A stretch of DNA of 64,000 nt from Ciona savignyi (taxonomy: Eukaryota; Chordata; Ascidiacea; Phlebobranchia; Cionidae): the NCBI GenBank assembly GCA_000149265.1, contig CH002797.1, forward strand, positions 142,549-206,548, in the 5' to 3' direction. How positions within the stretch are numbered: the first letter of the stretch is position 1; each line of letters opens with the position of its first letter. The notes beneath the pieces were generated by a model. That model had not been told where the DNA came from and searched no databases. It saw only the letters and a program-made list of their open reading frames with translations. Positions 11,196 through 23,250 of this stretch are shown here, piece after piece. Position numbers and translations under genes: made by a program.

Positions 11196-13632
11196 AATTA
11201 CCTTTGTATAAGTTCGAGAATACAACGCTACGTGCTCAATACCTCCCGAAGCTGTCGATTGACGATCGATGCGCAAGCTGTATGAGATACGTGGCGAGCA
11301 CAATACAACCGATCGTTTCCGCCATAATACACCTCCATTGTCACTAATATATATTGCAAATGGCACAATAGTTGATAATGGGACAAAAAAGGAAAATAAA
11401 GAAAGCCGATCTGGTAAAATAAAAAAAACATAAGAATTTAAAACTTGATGTAAAAACAATGGAGTGCTACCGCTGCCGTTTGTAGCTAAGCTTTTCGGCA
11501 ATTTTGTTACAGAATGTTGTTTGAGACTGTGGGGCAGGTATTTTTCAGGTCGTCCGACCCAATTCCCAGGATGCGCTGATTAGATAGATATCCATTCTTC
11601 ATATGTTAACACGTGGCCATATCCCTAACCTTAGGCTGACGGCGATTCTCCGTTAAGCAGACCAGAAACCGGTTGATTGCGCATTGTAAATTGATTATTT
11701 ATTTGGACGTTTGGCTTTGTTGAACTTGTTCGTGTCGTTGAACTTGTTCGTAGCGTCAGGGACGTGGTGAAAGCTGCTTAAAGCGAAAGTTCAATGACAT
11801 CACCAACCGTCGTTTGATGGCTCGTTATTACAGAAATTTATAGATTCTGATTTATGGTGATCTGTTTAACCATAGAGTACTAATATATAGAGTGGACACT
11901 CGCGCAATTGGTTCAGACGCGCCACGCTTCATGTACATTTGATCACGTGGTCATATTCGCTCATGTTTACAATGCAAATGATAGCAAAAGCTGGACAGAA
12001 TGTTAGTAAACGGCAAGATATTAGGGCTTTGGCGTTTATTCCAAGTAGTTAATTTACCGGCGGGCATAGGTGAGTTAACTTAATTATAATGTTATTTTCA
12101 GATAACGCACTGTTGCGTTCTAATTTAACATATTTATCACCAAACTGTTCGTTTTTCATATTTCTGTCACACAGTTCGGAAATATTTCGTTTAAAACGCA
12201 ACACCTATATAATCTAACCAAAATTATTCTTTGTTTAGGAGATTCATCAAAATGTGACAACATTAAAGTGGGCATATGAATGATGAATGAAGAGTGTGGG
12301 TCTGCTTATTACAAGATTGCATAGACAACTTAAATCATCTGGGATTATTTTGCCCCATGGAATGGTTTACTGAGGTCCAGAGTTTACTGTGAACTAGACT
12401 CTATTTATTGTGACATTACATTTTTATTTGACACCTCAACATTTAAACCTAGATTTTATTTTGTTGATTTTTAAAGAGTGAAGCCAACACCTGCCAACCA
12501 GGAGAAGAAATATGCATTATTTTACCAACCATTGTTTGGACAGTGGTATTTTGAAGCTGTTTTTATTGCAATTTACTATTATTCTTTTGCAGGAAAATAA
12601 ATTTATGGTTTTGTCTCGACCTACTGGACCTTTTCTTTAATAAGCCAGTGCTTAAGCCCACACTAAGTATTTAGAGGAACCAATTTTATGCTTCTATATA
12701 GATCCAGAAGCTAGAGTGGACTAGAAATTTTAATAAATGTTGTATGAATATGCTAGCTTGAGGTCTGCATGTAAACATTGACTGTACTTGAAACATACAC
12801 ATTTCCGTTTGGCAAATTATTACCATGCAGTATTATGACACAAAACTTTAAATAGAAAACTTATTATGTAAGTTTGTTTATTTTTAATTTTATGCTGACA
12901 TCAAAATTTAACAATAACACATTTACAGTACACAGCAAAGTTGTGAAAAATAGATCCTGTAAATTGGGAATGGGAGTGTAAATTGTGCAGTGTAAATTGG
13001 GAATGGGAAAAGATTTACAATAAAAATGTTGTAAAAGACACAAAAATATTCTACTTCGCTGAGTAAATTCAGAATTTCTTGTGTTTTTTTTTAGCCATTT
13101 TCAGTAAATACTCAGCCAGATATTCCAGAATACCTAAAAATAAACATTTTGACATGGATAGACAAAAATAAAGTAATACAAAGCATGTGGTGACATATAG
13201 TTTAAGCGATTCAAGCGATCCAAGCGGTCCTGTAGTATTTAGAGGTACCGGTGGTAAGGGACCTACCATTTTTTGTGGCATCAAAATCAGCAATTGTGGC
13301 TTATTTTATCATGATTTTCTTCAGGTAATTCAGCAGATCACATAAACACATTTCTGGTTCTTGCTTAACTAATTGAATATCTTCATCAGGGTTGCCATTT
13401 GGCCTTTTTCACGGCGAAATTTGGCCTTACCAAAATCGTCCCGGACGCAAAAAAAAACTAGTTTGGCCGTGCGGACAAATCTGGCCGAATTTGGCGGTAT
13501 AAGCATATTGTCAAGTTTTTGGCCGAAACGTCATATTTTTACGCTAAACCTTTTTTTTAACGCTAAATTGGAAATAAAGAGAAAAATATATATGTAAATA
13601 AATTAATGATATCAACTGTCTCATTCCCAAAT
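11196..13632. other. FUT8 upstream region, no gene seen
   Basis: AT-rich intergenic DNA. It contains the duplicated segment 11,341-11,455 and a solo MITE end at about 13,200-13,255 (TGTAGTATTTAGAGGTACC, also at 37,730-37,750). No exon with supporting splice signals was found. The FUT8 promoter is expected here, but no specific site is visible. Confidence 0.5.
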
Positions 13633-13881
13633 CACAAAGTTTTGGTTTTTAACCTTCCAGGGGAATTCCCCTTGATTTTTTACCCAAAATTTTAGTTTCT
13701 GCATATCTAGACCATGTTGTCTAACGAATGGCTAAGTTTCATTACGATTCGATTATTCCTTCTGGTAGATGTCGGGGCGCCATCCATGCCAGTCAAACCT
13801 TTGACAAAAAAAAAACGAAAAAAAAACGAAAAAAACGGACAAAAACAATATGTGTCCCATTTTTTCAAATGGGACCCATAA
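13633..13881 (-). repeat. 5'-terminal fragment of the modular repeat element
   Basis: One partial module plus the terminal hairpin (AATGGGACCCATA), same orientation as copy B. Confidence 0.85.
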
Positions 13882-13899
13882 TGACATGCTGCGTGTGAA

Positions 13900-14025
13900 T
13901 TGATCTGGTTAGTTTTTTCTCTGCATTTAGGAAAGGGGGAAAACTTGCAGTTTCAAATAGGATGTTCTATATGGTTTGCCCGCGCCAATCATTTGGCCTC
14001 GCAATCGCTTGTATACATACAGTTT
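13900..14025. repeat. Dispersed repeat, partner at about 20,815-20,945
   Basis: Both copies share AACTTGCAGTTTCAAATAGG and a following GCGCCAATCATT / GCGCTAATCATT stretch. Family unknown. Confidence 0.65.
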
Positions 14026-14281
14026 TTTTAAATTATAAGTAGTTTTTTTTTTGTTTCATCTAATGTTTATAAAAGGAAACGATGCATACTTAATGAAAAA
14101 TAAACCATAAATAATAAAAGCATATATCTATATTAAATGACATGTTATAGATATAAAATGTTATAGAGAAATGAACTGTAAGCTTCAAATACAAAAGCCG
14201 ACGTACAAACATCCTTCGCCGACCTGTAAAAATGCGCCTCTGCCTCTTAAAGACACAGGATTGTATTGGATACGAATATAA

Positions 14282-15521
14282 ACTAGAGAGTGTCAACCAC
14301 GTGTTTAACCACCACTATTTGTAAAACACATGTTGCATGCCATATATTCATGCTACAGGGTCCCTAACCACATTTTGTATTTAATACACAGTGTATGTAG
14401 TTTTTGTTTCTGCAAGCATAAACGCATGGGTCCCATAGTTATCAAACCAAACTTCTTCTCTATGTGTTGTTAAAAAAAGAACAATCGTGTTTTACAAAGA
14501 TATCATCACAAATGTTTTAAATTAAAGCTTTTTTTCAAGTGCTGTATTGAAATGAAGCTAAATTCCTAAAACAGTTCGATTTAGTTTTCCATGGCTTCGG
14601 GGAATTCCTTATGGGCTTGGTACATAAATTTCTGTTTTTACATATGTGAGTCATGTTAACTATCAATTCTTAAAGTTTTAATCCGATTTAACGAATCCTT
14701 GTTGAAGGTGTCAGTGCAATGTGGCATGCTTGTCACAATCATGAGTCAGGAACATATTTTTGTTTTTAAGGGAGTTACCCTAAGTAAATGTTTTTTTTCT
14801 TTTAAGTTACACAGGGTGGCTAACGATCTAGCATTCCACCAAATCTGATCAAAATTAGAGCAGCTGGTTAAACGCTATGTTCCGAAAAGCTATTTTGTTT
14901 AGAAAAATAACCGTTTTGGATTTTAACGTCTCCGGGGAGTTCCCCTAGATTTATCACCCACAATTTTGCTCCTGCGTATCTAGACCATGTTGTCTAACAA
15001 ATGACAAAGCTTTATTACTATTTTATTATTCCATTTGGTAGATGTCGAGGCGTCATGCCATGCCTGTCACAATCATGATTTGAGAACAAAATCTCATTTT
15101 TTAGGGTATTTTCCTAGGTAATTTTTTTATTTCTTCCAAGTGTTAAATCAGTCACTAACACAATTACTTTTCACCAAATATGATTCAAATTAGAGCAGCC
15201 GTTCAAGCGCTATGCCACAAAAAGCTAAATTTTTAATAAAAAATACCGTTTTGGTTTTTAACTTCCCAGAGGAATTCCCCTTGATTTATCACCAAAAATT
15301 TTGGTTTCTGCATATCTAGACCATGTTGTCCAACAAATAGCTAAGTTTCATAATGATTCCATTATTCCTTCTGGTAGATGTCGGGGCGCCATGCCATGCC
15401 TGTCAAGCCTTTGACGAAAAAAAAAAGAAAAAAAAACGGACAAAAACAATATGTGTCCTAATTTTTCAATTGGGACCCATAACAATATATGTCCCAATTT
15501 TTCAATTGGGACCCATAATAA
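14282..15521 (-). repeat. Modular repeat element, copy C (three modules)
   Basis: It starts AACTAGAGAGTGTCAACCAC, has modules marked near 14,708, 15,042 and 15,378, and ends GGGACCCATA. The terminal hairpin is duplicated at the outer end (15,484-15,521), so two copies of GGGACCCATAA lie about 40 bp apart. Confidence 0.85.
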
Positions 15522-17160
15522 GATCAGCTTAGGCTAAGCAATTCTAAATTTTACTGAATACGAATAAGGGGTTTTGACGGTGTATGCTTCTAGGCAGCAT
15601 ACAATGTCAGAACCCGTTATTCGTATTTATTTCAGACAACATTTAATACCGTTTTTTATGGCCTTTCATTTTATAAATAATTCCTTTGGATTATTAGCGT
15701 TCATCCATGCAATTAATCACAGTACTGAGTGCGCGGACATTAAGACCAGTGCTTTGTTTAAAAAACATGCATTTTATTTACACATTGTAGTAGCCACCAC
15801 ATACACAAGATGTTTATAAGGTTTGGGTATTCTAACAAAAGGAAATACAAACGGATCTATGAGGCAAAATTTCTAATTTCATGAAGTGTTGTTAATTCAG
15901 CCGTATTATGGCAAATCTTGAAACGCGTTGTATATTGGACCCAGAACAAACAATATTAAACATTAATTAATGTCCAACTTATGAATTTATGCAATTATTT
16001 ATACATCCTTTCATATGGTTGTGTTTACCTTCATATCTAACAAACCAAAAAATATCAAATATGTGAAAGTCGGTAACTGCACTGACAAACAATTTCGTTT
16101 CAACCAGCTATGTTAAAGATGGCGTATAACCAATTTAGACCTCTATGAACGGGCGGATGTGACGAGTGGTACCCTCCACGAGTCTTTGTTTTTAAACGAG
16201 TGTTTTGCTGAGTAACAATGGTGGTGATTCCCCAATGTTTGTTTGGTTGAAAGCAGCATGTGCTAGGCTGCGCGCCGGTAATCTCGTTTAGCTGTAAAGT
16301 TTTGTAATCATGAAGCAGTGCTTTGTTATATAAAGGTGTTGATTGTGCATCTGCTAGCTGTTTTGTTGGGAAAAAATTGCCGATGCACGAAGGGTTATGG
16401 GCTCAACATTTTTAAACAAAATTTCGTAGGGTTTTGAGTTTAGGTTGCAGATCAAAGCTTCAATTTTAAATTGTGAAAAAATCTAAGACTCTAAGTGAAA
16501 AAATCTAAGACTTCCCATATCAGGATTTTGAGTGACAGCCGTTTTTGTGAGGTCAGTTTGCATTGGAGAGATAGGGAGAATAATTAGTTGAGCGCTTGCT
16601 AAAGATTAAGGTTAAGGGTAACATTCCCGATTTTGAAGTGTTTTGTATTTTAAAGGGTTTCGTAAGTTGACAAGAATTTACAGCGTCTGTTAAATGCTTT
16701 CTTTATTTGTTTTGGGTGACCTTAAAAATAACTGTGGGTTTTATTAATTTTATATTTTCATTTAATTTTCTCGTTTCGATTTAACTAAAATCGTCTTTGC
16801 CCGACCTTTATTTTCCTTAATTTTGTGTTCTTTTTGAATTAACATAATTAGCACAAATTATTTTGGGGGTTGTGCCGTCGTTTTTATGTAATTCAAAAGT
16901 AGGTAAGGTTGTTGTGTCTTTTTACGTTATCTGCGAAATATCGTAACAACTTAATTTTGATTTTTTCTTATTTGTAACAGCCTAACAAATTTAAACGAAC
17001 ATGGCAGAGGGAAATTCAACTTTACCGCATATTTAAACCGTTGTCACCTTGTGTGGTTAATATAAATAAAGGTACACAATTGTACAAACACTGCACGCCT
17101 TTAAGCATGTAACCGAATAGTTTATACCGGTATTAATATTAAAGTATATATTATAAACTC
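15522..17160. other. Intergenic, nothing recognised
   Basis: AT-rich sequence without convincing exons. Open frames up to 81 codons show no family features or splice context. Confidence 0.4.
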
Positions 17161-17163
17161 TAC

Positions 17164-17236
17164 CTGTTGGTTGTCCCGTAATGTAATCTGCTGACGCGAT
17201 AAGAAATATCGCGTAAAATAATAATTTCCAACTCAT
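17164..17236 (-). CDS. Possible first exon of a secreted protein (signal peptide)
   Basis: ATG opens a 24-codon stretch, MSWKLLFYAIFLIASADYIT, then GQPT and a donor-like CAG/GTAGAG. It has the charge-then-hydrophobic pattern of a signal peptide, ending in a small-residue region. No downstream exon was found to the left, so this is only a candidate. Confidence 0.25.
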
Positions 17237-20128
17237 AGTATTTGCTCTCGTATCTACTCCTATAAAAAATAATTTTGAGCATTTTAGAAAAAAAAGTTGT
17301 GAATTTTTTACCTTTTTCACAAATGTTCTCATATAGACTAAAGGCTACGTGAAGTATGTTTACATGGGTGCCCTGGCCACGTTTTTCGGCTACAATGTCT
17401 AATTGTTGGCCTTGTTGATGCCCTGTTTACATGACCACCCAAAAGTGGCCAAAAAGTTGGCCTGGCGTCGTTTTTCGGCTGAGGCCATTTTAAGCAACGT
17501 GTTCACAAGGCCAATTTTAAAGTGGCCAAAACTGCTGGTTTTGGCAAAAAAGGCCTTGTTTTTGGTCATAGTGACCGTTTTATGTCGGTTTTACCCTTGA
17601 AAATAATGTTTGCTCTGATTAGGAAGATATTTGCGCCTATTGCTGGTACTAGTTCTGGCCTGAGGTTTTCCAACTAACAGACCTCAGCCAAAACTCTAAT
17701 GATTGCAATCCGACTTTTTACAAAAGGTTTCTGTATTGTTATAAGGCAAACTGAGACAGTATAATACATGCGGTCAAACTTATTCTTTATACATGCCTGG
17801 AGATATGGCTCCAAGCAGGCAGTGCAGGACCGCATCATAGGACGCGTTTCTAATACTAATTAATGCAATGAGTTTATACACTAAACTTCATCTTGCCACG
17901 TATGGCGTAATGTGGAAAGGAATGTATAGGAAGTGTTGTTTCTGAGATTAAAGTCGGTTTTCGCACAGAGGAAATGATTGTCTAGGGAACAGCCGTGCGG
18001 CATTAAGCGCCCACTTCAACAATTTTAATATAACTTAACCCTTTGACCACGACGAAAGTTTTGCCGTTTTTGGCAATTTTAAGTAAGGTTGCTTTGACCT
18101 CGTTTGCTGCGAATACTGTTGGACTTTTAAATCACTGTCGGCCTCGATCATGCTGGCAGCCTGATCGGCTGAAAACTACCGCGAAGTTCCCATATTTCTT
18201 TTGAATATCAAATAACAATTGAAAAACAAAGTCGAAAAAATGAATAAATATCAATAGTAATTAGCAAATATCATATACACATATGTATACATATATCGTT
18301 GAAAAATTTAAAAATGACTGGAAAACGCGAAAACAAAGATGGCTACTGCTAGTTGTATTCTCACAGCAACTGGTGTAACAATTTTAACTCCCTAGAACCC
18401 AAAAAAGCGATGTTTTACCTAAAAGTCGACTGAATTGTGCAATTTTTTGGGGGCACCTCTCGGTTACATATTTGTCGCCGTGGTCTAAGGGTTAATATAT
18501 AATGTGAAAAAAAACATTACACAAGCTGCGAAGGCGCTACAGTTGTATACAAATGTTGCAACGATTTTGATGCGCATTGTCTGGTGAATCGTACGCCGGA
18601 AATCGAATCACAAACCGGTTGTGACGAGTTTTAAATCAAAATAGCTTTAAGACAAACTACGATATCCATAACAGCGGCAGGTACCTACACAGCTCGTTTG
18701 AAATTATATTTTAAGCTTCAATATTTAACGTAATCCACTTACTGCTGTAAGACGAAATGGGCACATAGGTTGTCTATATATTGATATATAAATGGTTCAT
18801 TGTTCCCCTACGTTTTTTTATGTTAACATGTGTATTTGCTCAATACCGCTAATAACGCCAATAAAAATACTTTTTTTCTGCAACATCTCTGCCGCTGCAG
18901 AGATGTGCCTTTCCTTAATATCTAAAGTAGTCGTGTCTGCTGGTGCATGTGACGCACAACGTCACTACATTGACTTGTGACGCAACAATCGCTTAAAACC
19001 ATAAATATCCTTTTCCACTTAACATCAGATGGAGTAGCATAACGAAATATTATCTTCCAAAATGTAACTTTTATGGTGATAAGTTTGTCACAAAACGTGT
19101 GTGCAATGAAATTATTATCAAATTCTATGAATGAATCAATCCATGAGCCCCCTGGAAATTCCCCACAATAATACTTAAAGCGCAATTTCCGAGATTATTT
19201 TGGGCCACACCGACACTCCTCGTTTTACAAACACAAATCTTATTATGCCGAACTATTTTGTTTATGATAGAACAACAACTTTATTACTTTCATTTTAAAA
19301 AACCAACACTTTTAATACATGAAAATGTACCAAAGGTGACACTTTGAAACAAGTTCTTCTGTATGACTTGATTTTTTAGTGGGTACTGGCATAAAATCCA
19401 AAGAAGCGGTTAAGTTAAATTGGACACAAAGACACGTGTGGTAACACAAATGTAGGAATAGGTTTTAATGAGTCACAGATGGCTATAGACAAAGTAGTGC
19501 ATAACAATGTTGAAGTACAGAAGAGTTTATAAAAATGCTGTGCAGTCTCCTCGCATCATGGCGACGAATTCTAAAGATAAATGTGAAGTTAGATACATAT
19601 ACCAACTCTATACAAAAACGGTCTTGGCGACGAGCCTATATGTTATATAATGTTCGAAACCTAACCTGGTCAAATTCTCTTTAAGGATCGACAGACAATA
19701 AATGCTGAGTTGTGTATTAAAATTCAGCCGAACCGTAAGCCGAAAGGTCGTGGATTCGAAACTGTTAAGTTGCTGGTTGGGCTAAAAAAGCGACGTAATC
19801 TTGTGGTTTCGTCCTGCACCATTCTAATATTCCTATACTGAATTTTACCACCGCTACAGTAATACTGCAGTGGGGTAGAGCTATGATGTACGGAATTTGT
19901 TTTGCGAATTTGCCTTAATTTAGCGGTCAGGTCATAATTCAATCTTAATTACTCACACACACTGTAATACCTACCCTATTAAGCAAAAAATAACAGTTCC
20001 TTAACGTTTAAATATGAACAGCATATTCTTATTGTCATTGTGTTTTGCTCAATCCATGCTATAAATGCACATATTGAGTTCCGAAAAACATGCCTTGCTA
20101 ACCCTGGATTCCGCCCTAAGAAACCAAC
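17237..20128. other. Intergenic, no supported gene
   Basis: It contains an internally repetitive stretch at 17,345-17,560 (repeated GTTTACATG and GTGGCCA motifs, probably a small DNA element) and a tRNA-SINE-like 3' half near 19,620-19,680 (GTTCGAAACCTAACCTGGTC). The last exon of the EF-hand gene to the right would be expected in the right part but was not identified. Confidence 0.4.
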
Positions 20129-21342
20129 CTTGGTAATCGATTCTTCCATCCCCATCCTTGTCAGCTTCCTTCATCATGGCTGAGACCTCCTCATCCGTGA
20201 GCGGTTCTCCAGTTCCCTGCATCACATACTTCAGCTCCTCCCATTCGATGTAGCCGCTTCCGTCCTGTCCAAGAGAAGAACGTGGAGGATTATTACATTG
20301 ATCGAATAGCGTTGCTCGGTCAGTAAACAACCTATGTTTAATTAACAGTTTATTTGGCATCGTACGTAAACGGCGTTAACACACGGGCAATCGTCAGATC
20401 ATCTCGCGCCCACCGTCTGGTTACCAGAGCTATTGCAGTATGTTGTATGATTGAGAAGTTTATTTCATTTTGGTAGAACCTATTATTTTATTGCGTTTAG
20501 GCAATGAACGTCAAGTGTCTTATCCAACACATGAGACTCAAACCGGCAACTCATAGGGTGAAAGGCAGTCGCTCTAATAGCTTCGACAACTCCAAGACTA
20601 AATCGTGTAAAAAATTCCTCATGAACAGTTTATACCTTATCGAAGACTTTAAAAGCCTTTGCCAAATCTTCTTCGGAGTGTTTTTCTTTATTTTCCGAAC
20701 ACCAGATCTCCATTAGATTCATGAATTCACTCCTTTTCATTTGGCCTCGTGCTGCAATGTTTTTTTGTTATCGAACCCTTGCTAGTCACAACGCTTTTTA
20801 AATTACACGCTGAATGGGAATTGATCAAGGTTCGTTTTTTTCTACATTTGGGGAAAGGGAACACTTGCAGTTTCAAATAGGGTTTTCTATATAATTTGCT
20901 TGCGCTAATCATTGGATCACGCAATCGATTGGATACAGTTGGACGTGTCTTTGGCCAATGGCATTCAGTTTTATTTCAACCATTTATTAAATGGATTAAT
21001 GTGACATTCGCTATAAGCCTTGCCCAAAAACACAGCCGACAATCTATAACATCCTCTGCTTGTAGACTCTTGCTCGTACCGCCTGATCTAACATGCAGAC
21101 GAGAGAGTAACCCCTTATAAAGTGTTGCCCATGGCATCCACTAACCACCAAATAACGTTGTCTTTCTTACGTCTTAGTTTTGCTGCTCTGATCACTTGTT
21201 CAATTTCGCTTTGAGTGGGATCCCATCCAAGCAAACTCATGATTCGGTTGAGGTCGGACACTGGAATTTCACCGACGTCTTCCTCGTCAAACATTTCGAA
21301 ACATTCGTTGAACTCTTTCTCTTCTTTCGGGGAAAGCTTCAT
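20129..21342 (-). CDS. EF-hand (calmodulin/troponin C-like) gene, incomplete or broken
   Basis: Two exons are clear. Exon 21,342-21,171 starts with ATG after an acceptor (GCTCCACAG) and encodes [32 protein letters not shown], an EF1 whose loop is degenerate. It ends at a GTAAGA donor in phase 1. Exon 20,264-20,129 encodes the end of EF3 ([17 protein letters not shown]) and EF4 ([11 protein letters not shown]) and ends phase 1 at GTTGGT, as does the matching exon of the troponin C gene at 23,251. The exon for EF2 and the linker is not visible between them; that space holds a SINE and another repeat. No final exon was found. It may be a pseudogene or may use exons I cannot see. It lies head to head with troponin C. 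Confidence 0.6.
20312..20800. repeat. Composite dispersed repeat with SINE body (partner of 1-580)
   Basis: It opens with the same ~50 bases as the window start (TTGCTCGGTCAGTAAACAAC) and contains a SINE body and its partial tRNA-like end. It sits in the EF-hand gene where the EF2 exon is expected. Confidence 0.75.
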
Positions 21343-23250
21343 CTTGCTATTTGTTATTCTGTGGAGCAAAGAATTGATGGCAATCTAATTCTCTTGGACA
21401 TTTTAAAAGTTATTTTGCGAGCCAATCACGATATCAAGTCAAGTACTTTGAATGTTGTGACTTGTGATTCGAGTGATTTCTTTGCAATACGCGAATTCCT
21501 TACACAATCGAATTATGCTGACATTCTTTAATGTTATTGAATTTACGCTCATGAAAACCCACAAACCGTGTTTTTACCGCTGACGGGCTCGTCACCGTGG
21601 CCGTTTTGTATAGCATTGTAGGTTATTTCAAAAGCGTCCATCTAAAGATATAGAATCGTTTGTGTCCATGCGCACAGCAATAAGTTGGTGATGGCTAACC
21701 CAGTGGTTCAATAAATTGATCAAAAAACTTTTCAAGACACTGAACTTTTGAAGGCCGACTGTGAGCAATAGGTAATCTGATGATATCCGTGTTATAATGC
21801 TGTTCAAGTTCTATAAAGATATATGGAAGCACACACGTCTTCAGCAACTCGGCTGTAGGCACACGGCATTCCAACAACTAATCAATTTCTAACGATACTT
21901 AATAGACCATGTTATATTAAATATGTTTTACCACGCACATGGAAGGAAACATACACATCTCCATTAAAAATGAGAATCGTATGTGGGCAACACTGTTAAA
22001 AATTCTCCCCTTAACACTGTCGAGAAAACAGAACAAAGGTAAAAATGTGTTTAAACTGATATTTGTTGCCTTATTTATTTAACACCAGTTTTACCGATTA
22101 AGATATATCCCATATAAAATTCTAACATTTCTTTAATTACTTAAAACAATTCCGCTTTCGCCAGTCATAAGTCTAAATAGCGGTTCCTTTAAAATAACGA
22201 AAGTGTGGTTAAAAACATTAAACTCGCCTTCACAACTTTGTAATTAAGTTAACTCATAGTAACGTAGGCCTACTTCGCGAATTGCGCGGTATGGAAATGT
22301 GATTTGACCCGATGTCGAAAGAATATACACAAACCAATTTGTTTGCTAACGATTTAACACTTTTAGTTTACCTTATTTCTTACATTTAGCTATAAATTCT
22401 AAGTTTCCATAGACCAAAGAATGCACATTTTTAAGTCAAAATGGTATACGAACGTTTTGATTAATCCTAGACCGTCTAAAAATGTACGAAAGATCGAATA
22501 CAGGCATTTAAATATAAAATTTTAAATAACTTAAAAAAACAAGGAATAAAAGTAACACAGGATATTTTTAAACACTTTTCCAATATTTGCTTCTAAGTAC
22601 TTACGTTTCCGAAGCAGTTGTCGATCGCTACAGTGCCTTGCTATCGCAGAGTAAGTGAAGTTGGATGATCGGTTCGTTGGTGTACTGCGCTGCCGTGCCT
22701 TATTTGGCATGCCATCCACGCAACAGTTGTCAAGGGAGTTAAGAACTTTATTTAGTCGGCCTTTCGAGATTCTTTAGTGTGCCCAACACTGACGCCATCA
22801 GCTATTATGGGAAACGCGTGCATTAATCTGCACGGACTATGTTACACTAGAGTACCACAATTATAGGCGACATCGGCCGTGGCATTCAGTCAAATACATT
22901 TCCGCATTACCAACCAAAGTGGGGAAGAACACATTGGTTTGAATCAACAAGTCATTCATAAAACCAATTTACAACTTGCGAATGATTTAAAAACTCCGAA
23001 ATTACTTCACTTAAACGCCGTGACAGCGGCTGTTGCATTAAAGATGTAGGTTACCATTTGGCGCGAGAACGTCGTAAAATTTAGGACGAGGGCGCGATAT
23101 TGCAAAGTGCGAACCAACTGGAGTTGTCCCAAAACGTGATCTGGACAGCCCAACTTAAATCCTCATTCATTTCTAAATATTCAACTGTAAGGAAAGTGTA
23201 GCAGTAGAGATTGTTTGTAAAGATTATCGGATTAGAGAAAACGCATCAAC
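21343..23250. other. Intergenic between two head-to-head EF-hand genes
   Basis: A candidate 5' exon on the minus strand at about 22,710-22,614 (start MPNKARQRSTPTNRSS, perfect donor GTAAGTAC) could not be joined in phase to the EF-hand exon. A 60-codon minus-strand frame at 21,695-21,877 (ends KFFDQFIEPLG) looks protein-like but has no context. Promoters of both EF-hand genes should lie here. Confidence 0.35.

Noticed and set aside
18922-19185. Minus-strand 87-codon frame (contains CGEFPGGSWIDSFIEF)
   Set aside because: It looks mildly protein-like but has no splice sites, neighbours or family resemblance.
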